NCBI GenBank assembly: GCA_002391545.1
Contig: DGFF01000062.1
Coordinates: forward strand, 2,988 to 16,969
Length of the DNA: 13,982 nucleotides
Source: Candidatus Fermentithermobacillaceae bacterium UBA3907
Lineage (GTDB): Bacteria > Bacillota > Sulfobacillia > Fermentithermobacillales > Fermentithermobacillaceae
Direction of reading: 5' to 3'
Made by a program: the position numbers and the translations under genes. This document shows positions 8,346 to 13,739 of the stretch, piece by piece. Under the pieces are notes generated by a model, which saw only the letters and a list, made by a program, of their open reading frames with translations, was not told the DNA's origin and did no database searches. The number at the start of each line of letters is the position of its first letter. Positions within the stretch are counted from its first letter, which is position 1.

Positions 8346-8819
8346 ATGAAACAAGATGATGATATAAAAGTAGTTGTGCGAAATAGAAGGGCAAGGCATG
8401 ACTACCATATTGAAGAGACTATAGAAGCCGGCATCGCCCTTATTGGGACTGAGGTGAAATCGCTTCGTATGGGTCGAGCCAGTTTGCAGGACAGCTGGGC
8501 TGAAATATCTGGCAACGAGGTGATATTGCACGATGCTCACATAGATCAATATGAGCCGGCAGCCAGGTTCAATCATGATCCTCGACGTCCAAGAAAACTC
8601 CTTTTGCACAAGCATGAAATAAGGCGATTGGCATCTAAGGTTTCGCAGAAAGGGTACACCTTGATACCTTTGTCTATTTACTTTCGCAACGGTAAAGCCA
8701 AGGTGGAACTGGCGCTTGCAAAGGGGAAAAAGACTTACGATAAACGGGAAGCAATTAGAGAAAGAGATCTGGAGCGCGAGGCTGAAAGAGTTTTGCGGGA
8801 GAAGGAGAAACTCGATTAG
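8346..8819 (+). CDS. smpB: SsrA-binding protein SmpB
   Basis: Binds tmRNA and brings it to stalled ribosomes for trans-translation. The 157-residue product carries family landmarks: VVRNRRARHDYHIEET near the N-terminus, GIALIGTEVKSLR, DAHIDQYEPA, RPRKLLLHKHEI, KGYTLIPLSIYF, VELALAKGKKTYDKRE, and a basic, helical C-terminal tail rich in R, E and K that enters the mRNA channel. I chose ATG 8346 because the conserved region then begins at residue 7, as usual. In-frame ATG 8286, directly after the upstream stop, has no ribosome site and would add 20 unconserved residues. AAGAGG lies about 10 bases before ATG 8346. Its RNA partner, ssrA, lies 1.1 kb downstream, separated by the racemase gene. Confidence 0.96.
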   Translation: MKQDDDIKVVVRNRRARHDYHIEETIEAGIALIGTEVKSLRMGRASLQDSWAEISGNEVILHDAHIDQYEPAARFNHDPRRPRKLLLHKHEIRRLASKVSQKGYTLIPLSIYFRNGKAKVELALAKGKKTYDKREAIRERDLEREAERVLREKEKLD

Positions 8820-8887
8820 CGTTTGGGAATCTTTTGAGGTTAAGTTTGGCCAATCAGTACAACCAGTTGAATACAAACTGTTCTGCA

Positions 8888-8911
8888 GTAATTAAGCAAT
8901 TAAGTAATTAC
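8888..8911. repeat. 7-bp inverted repeat upstream of the racemase gene
   Basis: GTAATTA (8888-8894) and TAATTAC (8905-8911) are perfect arms with a 10-bp AT-rich centre. They lie in the 226-bp gap between smpB and the racemase. This could be an operator or simple AT-rich chance; no regulator is nearby. Confidence 0.35.
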
Positions 8912-9045
8912 GAGAAACATATGTCTGGATGACCAGAAAATTCATTCCGCCGCTTTTAGGCAGTACCCCATTTGTGAGATCTAGGAAACAGTATATGAAA
9001 TAATACATCAACCAAATCTGCAGAAATGATGAAGGAGAAGCGTGA

Positions 9046-9858
9046 ATGATACTTGAGTTTATCAAGATGAACCCTTCGGGCAATATAACTGTTATCGTGT
9101 TAACTCCTGTGTCGTCTGATCTGTATGGTGAAGTAGCGCGCCAGGTGATGGATACTGACATGTTAGGGGCGGAACAGGTAGGGTTTGCTCAACGTCCTTT
9201 GGGGCCAGGGGCAGTCGCTAGGCTAGAAATGATGGGGGGAGAGTTTTGCGGGAATGGGTGCCGAAGTTTTGGTGCGTGGTTAATGTGTGCACCGTATTTG
9301 GGGAGACGTTTGGAGAGCGGTTTTCTTGAAGTGGTGATCGAAGCATCAGGGTATGATGGGCAAGTATTAGTGCGGGGACGCAAGGAGCGAGGCGAATTTT
9401 GGGTTTCTTCACCTATGCCTTTGCCTAGCAGAATCCAATTTATTCCTCTTGGGCGCAACGAGATCGGGTTGGTGGAGTTTCCAGGAATTACCCATGCCGT
9501 AGTCGTAAATGAAGAGCCTACATTTGAGGTTTTTTGGCAAGTGGCTGAAGTGTGCAATTGCCAGGATGTGCCTGCGTTTGGGGTGATGTTTCTGAGTGAG
9601 GAGAAATTACAAGTTGTGCCGGTAGTTAGAGTGCAAGAGACCCAGTCTTTGGTTTGGGAAGGGAGCTGCGCTTCGGGCAGTGTTGCGGTAGGGAGTATTT
9701 TGGCTACTAGGGGTAACGGCAAGGTTAAGAATTTGGAGCTGAAGCAGCCGAAAGGTACGCTATGGGTGGACATAGACTTGACGGAAGAAGATGGATTGGC
9801 GCAAGTGTCAGGACCTGTTTCCCTTGTGGCTCATGGGAAGGTATGGGTAGAGTGTTGA
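9046..9858 (+). CDS. DapF-fold amino-acid racemase, CntK-like (possible histidine racemase)
   Basis: A 270-residue, cofactor-independent, two-cysteine racemase/epimerase of the diaminopimelate epimerase fold. The catalytic cysteines are predicted to be C68 in GGEFCGNGCRS and C208 in WEGSCASGSVAVG. Several segments fit the staphylococcal CntK histidine racemase as I remember it better than DapF: FIKMNPSGNITVIVL at the N-terminus (DapF has xGxGNDF), EQVGF (43-47), GGEFCGNG, VVRVQETQSLVWEGSC before the second Cys, LKQPKGTLWV, and the C-terminal VAHGKVWVE. In CntK the D-histidine product feeds staphylopine-type metallophore synthesis, but no nicotianamine-synthase-like or opine-dehydrogenase gene is in this window. 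Substrate could therefore be histidine or another amino acid. AAGGAG (9032-9037) precedes ATG 9046. The gene separates smpB from ssrA. Confidence 0.82.
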   Translation: MILEFIKMNPSGNITVIVLTPVSSDLYGEVARQVMDTDMLGAEQVGFAQRPLGPGAVARLEMMGGEFCGNGCRSFGAWLMCAPYLGRRLESGFLEVVIEASGYDGQVLVRGRKERGEFWVSSPMPLPSRIQFIPLGRNEIGLVEFPGITHAVVVNEEPTFEVFWQVAEVCNCQDVPAFGVMFLSEEKLQVVPVVRVQETQSLVWEGSCASGSVAVGSILATRGNGKVKNLELKQPKGTLWVDIDLTEEDGLAQVSGPVSLVAHGKVWVEC

Positions 9859-9878
9859 TTTTTGTAGACAACATCCTT

Positions 9879-9894
9879 ACAAACGTATGTTTGT
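9879..9894. promoter_or_regulatory. Palindrome ACAAACGTATGTTTGT at the ssrA promoter
   Basis: ACAAAC (9879-9884) and GTTTGT (9889-9894) are perfect arms around GTAT. The site abuts the -35 box of ssrA. Its AAAC-N4-GTTT centre is close to, but not the same as, the Gram-positive LexA box GAAC-N4-GTTC. A repressor site is possible but unproven. Confidence 0.35.
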
Positions 9895-9922
9895 TGTTAT
9901 ATTCATAGAATCGTGGTAAAAT
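9894..9922 (+). promoter_or_regulatory. Probable ssrA promoter
   Basis: TTGTTA (9894-9899) and TAAAAT (9917-9922) are spaced by 17 bases. The -10 box ends 13 bp before the mature tmRNA 5' end, leaving room for a short leader removed by RNase P. Confidence 0.55.
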
Positions 9923-9935
9923 AATGACAGAGTTT

Positions 9936-10284
9936 GGGGGCGATATAGGTTCGACGTGGGTAGTTGGGGTCTGAGTAGCGAGCATGGGAGCCGTACCCAT
10001 TAAAGCGGCAAACAAATAACTGCCGATACAAATTACGCACTGGCTGCGTAAATAAGCGGCCACGGTACCGGAGAGAAAGCTTCCCTATCTCCGTGTTGCC
10101 GTCACAAGGGAAGATACCTATATGGGGTTGCTCGGGACCATATAGGGAACTAGATTCTGAGCTGGCGAGTTAAGAAGCCTGCTCCGAGGCGACTTAACTT
10201 GCGAGAAGAAAATCGGAGCTACGCTCGTAGAGACTGAGGCCTGGTTACTTACGGACGAGGGTGCAATTCCCTCCGCCTCCACCA
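9936..10284 (+). ncRNA. ssrA: tmRNA (transfer-messenger RNA)
   Basis: A 349-nt one-piece tmRNA. The 5' end GGGGGCGATATAGGTTCGACG and the 3' end GGGTGCAATTCCCTCCGCCTCCACCA form the tRNA-like domain: GGGGGCG pairs with CGCCTCC (one G-U), the T-arm shows GAGGG-TGCAATT-CCCTC, and CCA is encoded. The reading frame for the tag begins at GGC 10007 and runs to TAA 10049, encoding GKQITADTNYALAA. It acts with SmpB to release stalled ribosomes and mark the nascent chain for ClpXP-type proteases through the terminal ALAA. Mature ends are set by the acceptor pairing. It has its own likely promoter just upstream and a terminator immediately after. Confidence 0.97.
10007..10051 (+). other. tmRNA proteolysis-tag reading frame
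   Basis: Codes for GKQITADTNYALAA then TAA within ssrA. The GK start and ALAA end match the Bacillota tag style. An overlapping reading from GCA (ANK-stop) is too short to be the tag. Confidence 0.85.
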
Positions 10285-10287
10285 GAT

Positions 10288-10327
10288 AATAACGCAAGGA
10301 TTGATACAATTCTTGGGTTATTGTTTT
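10288..10327 (+). terminator. Terminator of ssrA
   Basis: AATAACGCAAGGATT (10288-10302) pairs with AATTCTTGGGTTATT (10308-10322) with one G-U and one mismatch, around a 5-base loop, followed by GTTTT. It begins 3 bp after the encoded CCA. Confidence 0.65.
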
Positions 10328-10338
10328 GCACACACTTG

Positions 10339-10387
10339 CCTCTAAATGCTCCTATCACAAGGGCGGTTAGAGGGTTTTTTTATTTTT
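10339..10387 (+). terminator. Second terminator-like hairpin after ssrA
   Basis: CCTCTAA (10339-10345) and TTAGAGG (10367-10373) form a stem with a 21-base loop, followed by a T-rich run (10375-10387). The poly-T tract is stronger than that of the first hairpin. Confidence 0.55.
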
Positions 10388-10389
10388 AA

Positions 10390-10463
10390 CGACTGTTGAG
10401 TTGAGAAAAAAGCTCTCTCTCTCCGGAGCATTTTCCAGGAAGAGAGCTTGTACTCGGCAGTTG
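10390..10463. other. Long imperfect hairpin, possible structured RNA or element end
   Basis: CGACTGTTGAG (10390-10400) pairs over its full 11 bp (three G-U) with CTCGGCAGTTG (10453-10463). Inside, AAGCTCTCT (10410-10418) pairs perfectly with AGAGAGCTT (10441-10449). The apical part pairs further, with a 6-base loop near 10428-10433. CTATTTTTATG follows, so on the + strand it could also act as a weak terminator. No known RNA family recognised. Confidence 0.4.
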
Positions 10464-10473
10464 CTATTTTTAT

Positions 10474-10514
10474 GTTGCACACCGCACAGTCGGTAATTGC
10501 ACACGGTGTGCAAC
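10474..10514. repeat. Perfect 11-bp inverted repeat beside the IS256 remnant
   Basis: GTTGCACACCG (10474-10484) and CGGTGTGCAAC (10504-10514) are exact reverse complements with a 19-bp spacer. The repeat ends about 5 bp before the left end of the IS256-like element. It could be an operator, a recombination site or a hairpin; nothing in the sequence decides. Confidence 0.5.
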
Positions 10515-10516
10515 AG

Positions 10517-10823
10517 TTGAGTCCATATAATTGTGTAAATTGAGTTTTCTTAGAAAGAAAGGAGCCAAATTCAAAACCCTCGGTCAGAATATAGAGAGGC
10601 TGAACGAAGAAATTAGAAAACGGGAACGGGTCATACGTATTTTTACCAAGCGAGAATCTGTTATCCGCCTGCTAGGTGCCCTGCTCATGGAACAGGACGA
10701 GAAATGGAGGAATACTTTACCTGGCGGGAAAGTGAGATCCTTTCACAAACACATAAGGTGACGACGATCTTTTAGCAATGTATCTAGCCGAGGGTAATTT
10801 TACACACAAATATGGACTTGATC
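10517..10823 (+). mobile_element. Internally deleted IS256-family element
   Basis: The left end reads AGTCCATATAATTGTGTAAATT (10520-10541, written here only as its end sequence start AGTCCATAT and tail TTGTGTAAATT). The right end, read on the opposite strand from 10818, begins AGTCCATATTTGTGTGTAAA. The two are an imperfect inverted pair of the kind that borders IS256-type elements. Between them only about 250 bp remain, including the transposase C-terminus. At about 300 bp it is a non-autonomous, MITE-like derivative. I see no clear target duplication; outer limits are approximate. Confidence 0.6.
10531..10761 (+). pseudogene. IS256-family transposase, C-terminal fragment
   Basis: The frame contains ERLNEEIRKRERVIRIFTKR (61 bases into the element and on) followed by ESVIRLLGALLMEQDEKW, which matches the end of Mutator/IS256 DDE transposases (typically RLNKEIKRRTKVVGIFPN, then a helix ending in GALLxEQDEEW). 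The DDE residues and the rest of the roughly 400-residue protein are absent. The last 17 residues do not resemble the family end, so this part has drifted. TTG 10531 is only the first available start within the left terminal repeat; translation is unlikely to matter. It lies inside the deleted element described at 10517-10823. Confidence 0.65.
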
Positions 10824-11191
10824 CTCTACAGCCCCTTTTCTGAAAACGGCTATCTATCATAAAATTCATGATTTAATGGTTCTTTTCAGCAAAATCGTTC
10901 TCAATTCTATCAAAAGAATTCTTCCTTCTTAGACATAGCCAACGTTATTTGAGACAAATGACAGCGCGCTACGCATATCTCTTTCGTGTTCGCACAAGAG
11001 AATGGTACACTGTAGTTCATGGACGGTACAGCATAGTCCGATGTTAGTTGCTATGCGTTTTTGCCTGTGGAGCCCTTCAGGTTTACCTATGAGGGGTATG
11101 ATACATGGTTTGTAGTGAGTTCAGGGGAAAAACCCTTCCCCCTCGTGAAGGTCTCGGGCAGACCCTATTTCTAGTCGGAATTCATAAGGGT
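10824..11191. other. Gene-free stretch with one terminator-like hairpin
   Basis: I find no convincing coding sequence on either strand. GCATAG (11031-11036) and CTATGC (11051-11056) form a 6-bp hairpin followed by GTTTTT, a weak terminator candidate. CCTTC/GAAGG near 11136-11154 is another small hairpin. The longest short frame (ATG 11002, 37 codons) matches nothing I know. Confidence 0.5.
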
Positions 11192-11267
11192 GTGCACAAT
11201 CGTGCGATAATATACTTTCTAACGCTAATCGAATATTGCAGAATTGTATTAAAATAGGAGTCGCTAG
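11192..11267 (+). repeat. 75-bp direct repeat, copy A
   Basis: Starts GTGCACAAT and shares with copy B (13225-13299) the core AATCGAATATTGCA then AATTGTATTAAAAT and GGAGTC. The copies differ at about a fifth of positions and by a single-base indel (G at the junction of the two core blocks). Similarity stops on both sides, so each end is defined to within a few bases. Confidence 0.75.
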
Positions 11268-11302
11268 AAATATGTAGAGATCAATGTGGATTGAGTGTTG
11301 GC

Positions 11303-11388
11303 GTGAGAGAAACTCTGTGGCCGCAATGATTTTACTGTGTTTTGGGACAATTGCACGGCCGTTGTTTTCTCATACCGGTGTTTCTCAC
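11303..11388. other. Imperfect long inverted repeat upstream of the methyltransferase
   Basis: GTGAGAGAAAC (11303-11313) faces GTTTCTCAC (11380-11388), and inside them GGCCGCAAT (11319-11327) faces ATTGCACGGCC (11350-11360), each with a 2-base bulge. It may fold as an RNA or be the relic of an element end. The rest of 11268-11490 shows no gene; TTCGGA (11432) and TAGAAT (11455), spaced 17, are a weak promoter candidate. Confidence 0.3.
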
Positions 11389-11490
11389 GTAGGCAAATCA
11401 GCGACGGGCTAGGCGCAGAAGTATGCGTGTATTCGGAAAATCGTATGGGGAAATTAGAATGTCTCGTTCAACGATTGATGTGACCCAAGA

Positions 11491-11540
11491 GAAAAGTGAA
11501 GCAAAAGGTGCCGTCCCCGTTGCTTCGAAAGAACCTTTTC
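11491..11540. repeat. Dispersed hairpin repeat, copy 2 (CCGTCCC core)
   Basis: GAAGCAA (11498-11504) and TTGCTTC (11520-11526) bracket AAGGTGCCGTCCCCG; outer arms GAAAAG (11491-11496) and CTTTTC (11535-11540) extend it. It is the same family as 1-42 in opposite core orientation. It lies in the leader of the methyltransferase gene, ending just before its ribosome site. Confidence 0.6.
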
Positions 11541-11560
11541 TTTGAAAGGAGTGTGCTTCT

Positions 11561-12331
11561 ATGGCTGGTTATTATGTATTTGATGAAAACGTGGCAGTGT
11601 ACGAGAAGTGGCGGCCCAGGTACGTAGAGGATATGTATTCGGATATCATCGCCTATGCTGGTTTGAGTTCACAGAGTAACGCGATAGAGATTGGCATCGG
11701 GACCGGACAAGCCACTGAGCCTTTTCTCAGAACTGGTTGCGCAGTTACAGCAATCGAGATTGGTAAAAATCTCGCAGAATTTGTTTCATGCCGATATGCA
11801 GGGTACCCCAAATTTCGCGTAGAGAATATCTCCTTTGAAGAATTTGCTTGTGAACCACAAACCCTCGATCTGGTCTATTCGGCGACAGCCTTCCATTGGA
11901 TACCTCCTGAAATTGGATATCCCAAGGCGTTCGAACTGTTGAGGGGCGGCGGATCAATAGCTTTATTTTGGAACAGACCTTTTGTAAATAGATCTAACGA
12001 TCCCTTGCACAAGGAGATCCAGAGCATATATATGAAATATCGGGGAGAGGTTAGAACGCAGCCGGAATACGATGCGGATAAGTACAGGTCCGTTCAGGAC
12101 GCAATGTGTCGCTATGGTTTTGTAGATGTGAGACTCAAACTCTATCACACCACGAGGCAGTTTTCCGGCGACGATTACGTTGGCCTCCTGAATACATATT
12201 CCGACCATCTGGCCATGGACACATCTATGCGATTGCGGTTCGAGGCGGACATCAAGAAAGCTATCGAGTCTTTTGGCGGTATCGTTACGGTTTATGACAC
12301 CATAGACCTACACATGGGAAGAAAGCCGTAG
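11561..12331 (+). CDS. Class I SAM-dependent methyltransferase
   Basis: A 256-residue soluble protein. Motif I (SAM-binding glycine loop) is AIEIGIGTGQAT (41-52); the acidic end of strand 2 is E66 (VTAIEIG); motif IV is DLVYSATAFHWI (103-114); and LLRGGGSIALFW (127-138) is the usual strand-5 region of the Methyltransf_11/25 group. The N-terminal YEKWRPRY (14-21) is shared with small-molecule methyltransferases annotated as UbiE/trans-aconitate-like, so a small metabolite is more likely than DNA as substrate, but it cannot be named. AAAGGAG (11545-11551) precedes ATG 11561. No partner gene is adjacent: a hairpin repeat lies upstream and a recombinase relic downstream. It is in the accessory region between two direct repeats, suggesting transfer. 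Confidence 0.88.
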   Translation: MAGYYVFDENVAVYEKWRPRYVEDMYSDIIAYAGLSSQSNAIEIGIGTGQATEPFLRTGCAVTAIEIGKNLAEFVSCRYAGYPKFRVENISFEEFACEPQTLDLVYSATAFHWIPPEIGYPKAFELLRGGGSIALFWNRPFVNRSNDPLHKEIQSIYMKYRGEVRTQPEYDADKYRSVQDAMCRYGFVDVRLKLYHTTRQFSGDDYVGLLNTYSDHLAMDTSMRLRFEADIKKAIESFGGIVTVYDTIDLHMGRKP

Positions 12332-12339
12332 GTTCTCTG

Positions 12340-12557
12340 ACCACCTTCTGTTTAAATGAAGTTGAAGAAAAGCAGCAAGAAAACAAAGTTAGAAAAGATA
12401 GCATAGATACCTTTATAGACAGACTTAAAAGCCAAGAAACAAATTTAACATGCTTTGATGAGGCTTTATGGTATCCACCATAGAGAAGGTAGTTATTGAA
12501 GAAGATATTACATTTTCCTTCAGGGATGGAGCTAAAATCAAACAGGAAATATTATAA
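12340..12557 (+). pseudogene. Large serine recombinase, C-terminal relic with frameshift
   Basis: The first frame reads NEVEEKQQENKVRKDS then FIDRLKSQETNLTCFDEALW (up to about 12471) and then meets TAG at 12481. The next frame, from ATA 12480, continues IEKVVIEEDITFSFRDGAKI and ends at TAA 12555. Together these give the familiar C-terminus of clostridial large serine recombinases (FDEALWxxxIEKVxI...F.F.DG..I). Loss of a single base within CCACC (12475-12479) explains the shift; restoring it gives a W-Y-A-T-I-E-K type join. The catalytic resolvase domain and the rest of the roughly 500-residue protein are missing, since the upstream DNA is the methyltransferase gene. It marks a former phage, ICE or similar element. 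It shows the low GC of the following Nudix gene. Confidence 0.65.
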
Positions 12558-12651
12558 AAAGTCAGAACCCATTGGCTAAAGGTTTTAAAGCCCTGGACTA
12601 GTCGGTTATTCCTTATTTTAAATGAAATATGGTAGAAATTAGTTAATATAT

Positions 12652-12680
12652 TTGATTAAAACAATTAGTGTACATATGTA
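12652..12680 (+). promoter_or_regulatory. Candidate promoter for the Nudix gene
   Basis: TTGATT (12652-12657) and TATGTA (12675-12680) with 17 bases between them, 45 bp before the start codon. The -10 box is a poor match. The rest of 12558-12725 holds nothing I recognise. Confidence 0.3.
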
Positions 12681-12725
12681 GATTTATGTGTAGTAGGGGG
12701 AACATTTATAAGGAGGGGATAACTT

Positions 12726-13142
12726 ATGGTGGAAAGAATTAATGTACAAGTATTTGTATTCTGTAAGGCCCCGTCTTTTAAGGTTCTTATTCTAAAGCGA
12801 ACTCCAAATAGGAGTGGTTATTGGCAACCAGTATGTGGTGGTGTTGATAGTGGAGAAGAACTGATAGAAGCTGCTTTACGGGAGGTTGTAGAGGAAACCG
12901 GAATAGAGAATGTTAAATCAATTATAGATTTAGAATATACATTTACATACAAAGAATCTAAAAATGGTGTATTAATGCATATGCAAGATTTTTGCTTTGC
13001 TGTTGAAGTGGAAAATATAGTTGATATAAAACTATCTGATGAACATGAGGAATATAAATGGTGTTCATATAGTGAAGCAAAAGCATATTTAAAATGGGAA
13101 CATAACTTAATTGCATTAGAAAAATTAATGCAAAAGGTCTAA
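12726..13142 (+). CDS. Nudix hydrolase
   Basis: A 138-residue single-domain pyrophosphohydrolase. The Nudix box G-x5-E-x7-REUxEExGU is complete: G38, E44, R52-E53, E56-E57, G59, in CGGVDSGEELIEAALREVVE then ETGI. The N-terminal VFVFCKAPSFKVLILKR and YWQPVCGG fit the group containing dihydroneopterin triphosphate pyrophosphatases and house-cleaning dNTPases, but the substrate cannot be assigned. AAGGAGGGG lies about 10 bases before ATG 12726, a very strong ribosome site. The gene is visibly more AT-rich than the glycolytic genes and than the methyltransferase, fitting a different origin. No obvious operon partner. A terminator-like hairpin follows at 13324. Confidence 0.92.
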   Translation: MVERINVQVFVFCKAPSFKVLILKRTPNRSGYWQPVCGGVDSGEELIEAALREVVEETGIENVKSIIDLEYTFTYKESKNGVLMHMQDFCFAVEVENIVDIKLSDEHEEYKWCSYSEAKAYLKWEHNLIALEKLMQKV

Positions 13143-13224
13143 ATGTTGTCGTTGTTTTATGATATAAGTGTGTATTATTTACATTATATGCAACTAGAGT
13201 AGTTTGAAGAGCCTTTGTAGCCAG

Positions 13225-13299
13225 GTGCACAATTTAGCGTTAATATACCTTTTAGCGTCAATCGAATATTGCAAATTGTATTAAAATTGGAGTCAGTAG
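13225..13299 (+). repeat. 75-bp direct repeat, copy B
   Basis: Second copy of the sequence at 11192-11267 in the same orientation, starting GTGCACAATTTAGCG and ending near GGAGTCAGTAG. The distance between copies is about 2.03 kb. It contains no frame of its own. Confidence 0.75.
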
Positions 13300-13323
13300 G
13301 GGAAATAAAAACTTTTTTGGTCG

Positions 13324-13356
13324 AAACTCCTTGATTGTGAGGAGTTTATTGTTTTT
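13324..13356 (+). terminator. Rho-independent terminator-like hairpin
   Basis: AAACTCCT (13324-13331) pairs perfectly with AGGAGTTT (13340-13347) around an 8-base loop, then ATTGTTTTT. It would end transcripts from the Nudix gene or from repeat copy B. Bases 13357-13511 after it show no gene. Confidence 0.6.
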
Positions 13357-13511
13357 CAGGGCTACTTTTCACGGTATAGATTGTAGTTTAGATCGCGGTT
13401 TAGAGAAGAAGTATGGAAAGCGTAGAAGAACCTGCTAAGGTCTTTAAATAGGGAATAAGCCCCGAACAATTACTTGTTTCATTCAGAAGCAGACTAGGAA
13501 CGGAATTCCTC

Positions 13512-13724
13512 TTATTTCTTAGTCTTTGGTTTCTTGGAACCGTGAGATGAGTATTTAGTGTATCTTATACCTGTGCCTGGAATAGAAAGGGTCTTTCTAG
13601 TTCCTTTCTTGTTAACTGAAACTCTAGCCCCTTTCACACCGGTGCTTAGACTTACTCCACTCTTACTCAAATTAATCCGGGTGTTTTTGCCTATTTTTTT
13701 GCTCTTTCTGAAGGAAAACCCCAT
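13512..13724 (-). CDS. DUF4236 family small protein
   Basis: A 70-residue basic protein beginning MGFSFRKSKKIGKNTRINLS, then KSGVSLSTGVKGARVSVNKK, and PGTGIRYTKYS. This is the DUF4236 pattern (MGFRFRKS...LNLSKSGVSxSxGxxGAR...IPGTGxSY), a short beta-rich domain of unknown function found alone or at the N-terminus of larger proteins. I chose the ATG at 13724 because the family starts MGF and GGTGG lies 8 bases upstream on that strand; an earlier ATG at 13739 would overlap that site. It is the only minus-strand gene and ends in a lysine-rich tail. Function unknown. Confidence 0.82.
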   Translation of the reverse strand: MGFSFRKSKKIGKNTRINLSKSGVSLSTGVKGARVSVNKKGTRKTLSIPGTGIRYTKYSSHGSKKPKTKK

Positions 13725-13739
13725 AAATAACACCACCAA

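Noticed and set aside
8274..8876. 200-codon open frame on the minus strand across smpB
   Set aside because: It lies antisense to a well-supported smpB, has no recognisable motif and no ribosome site that stands out.
8972..8999. Promoter for the racemase (TTGTGA and TATGAA)
   Set aside because: Weak boxes in an AT-rich gap; not better than chance by eye.
9189..9773. 194-codon minus-strand open frame inside the racemase gene
   Set aside because: Shadow of the coding strand; composition is Pro/Ser/Thr-rich without domain features.
10118..10333. Minus-strand open frame over the tmRNA 3' half
   Set aside because: Antisense to a clear structured RNA; no evidence of coding.
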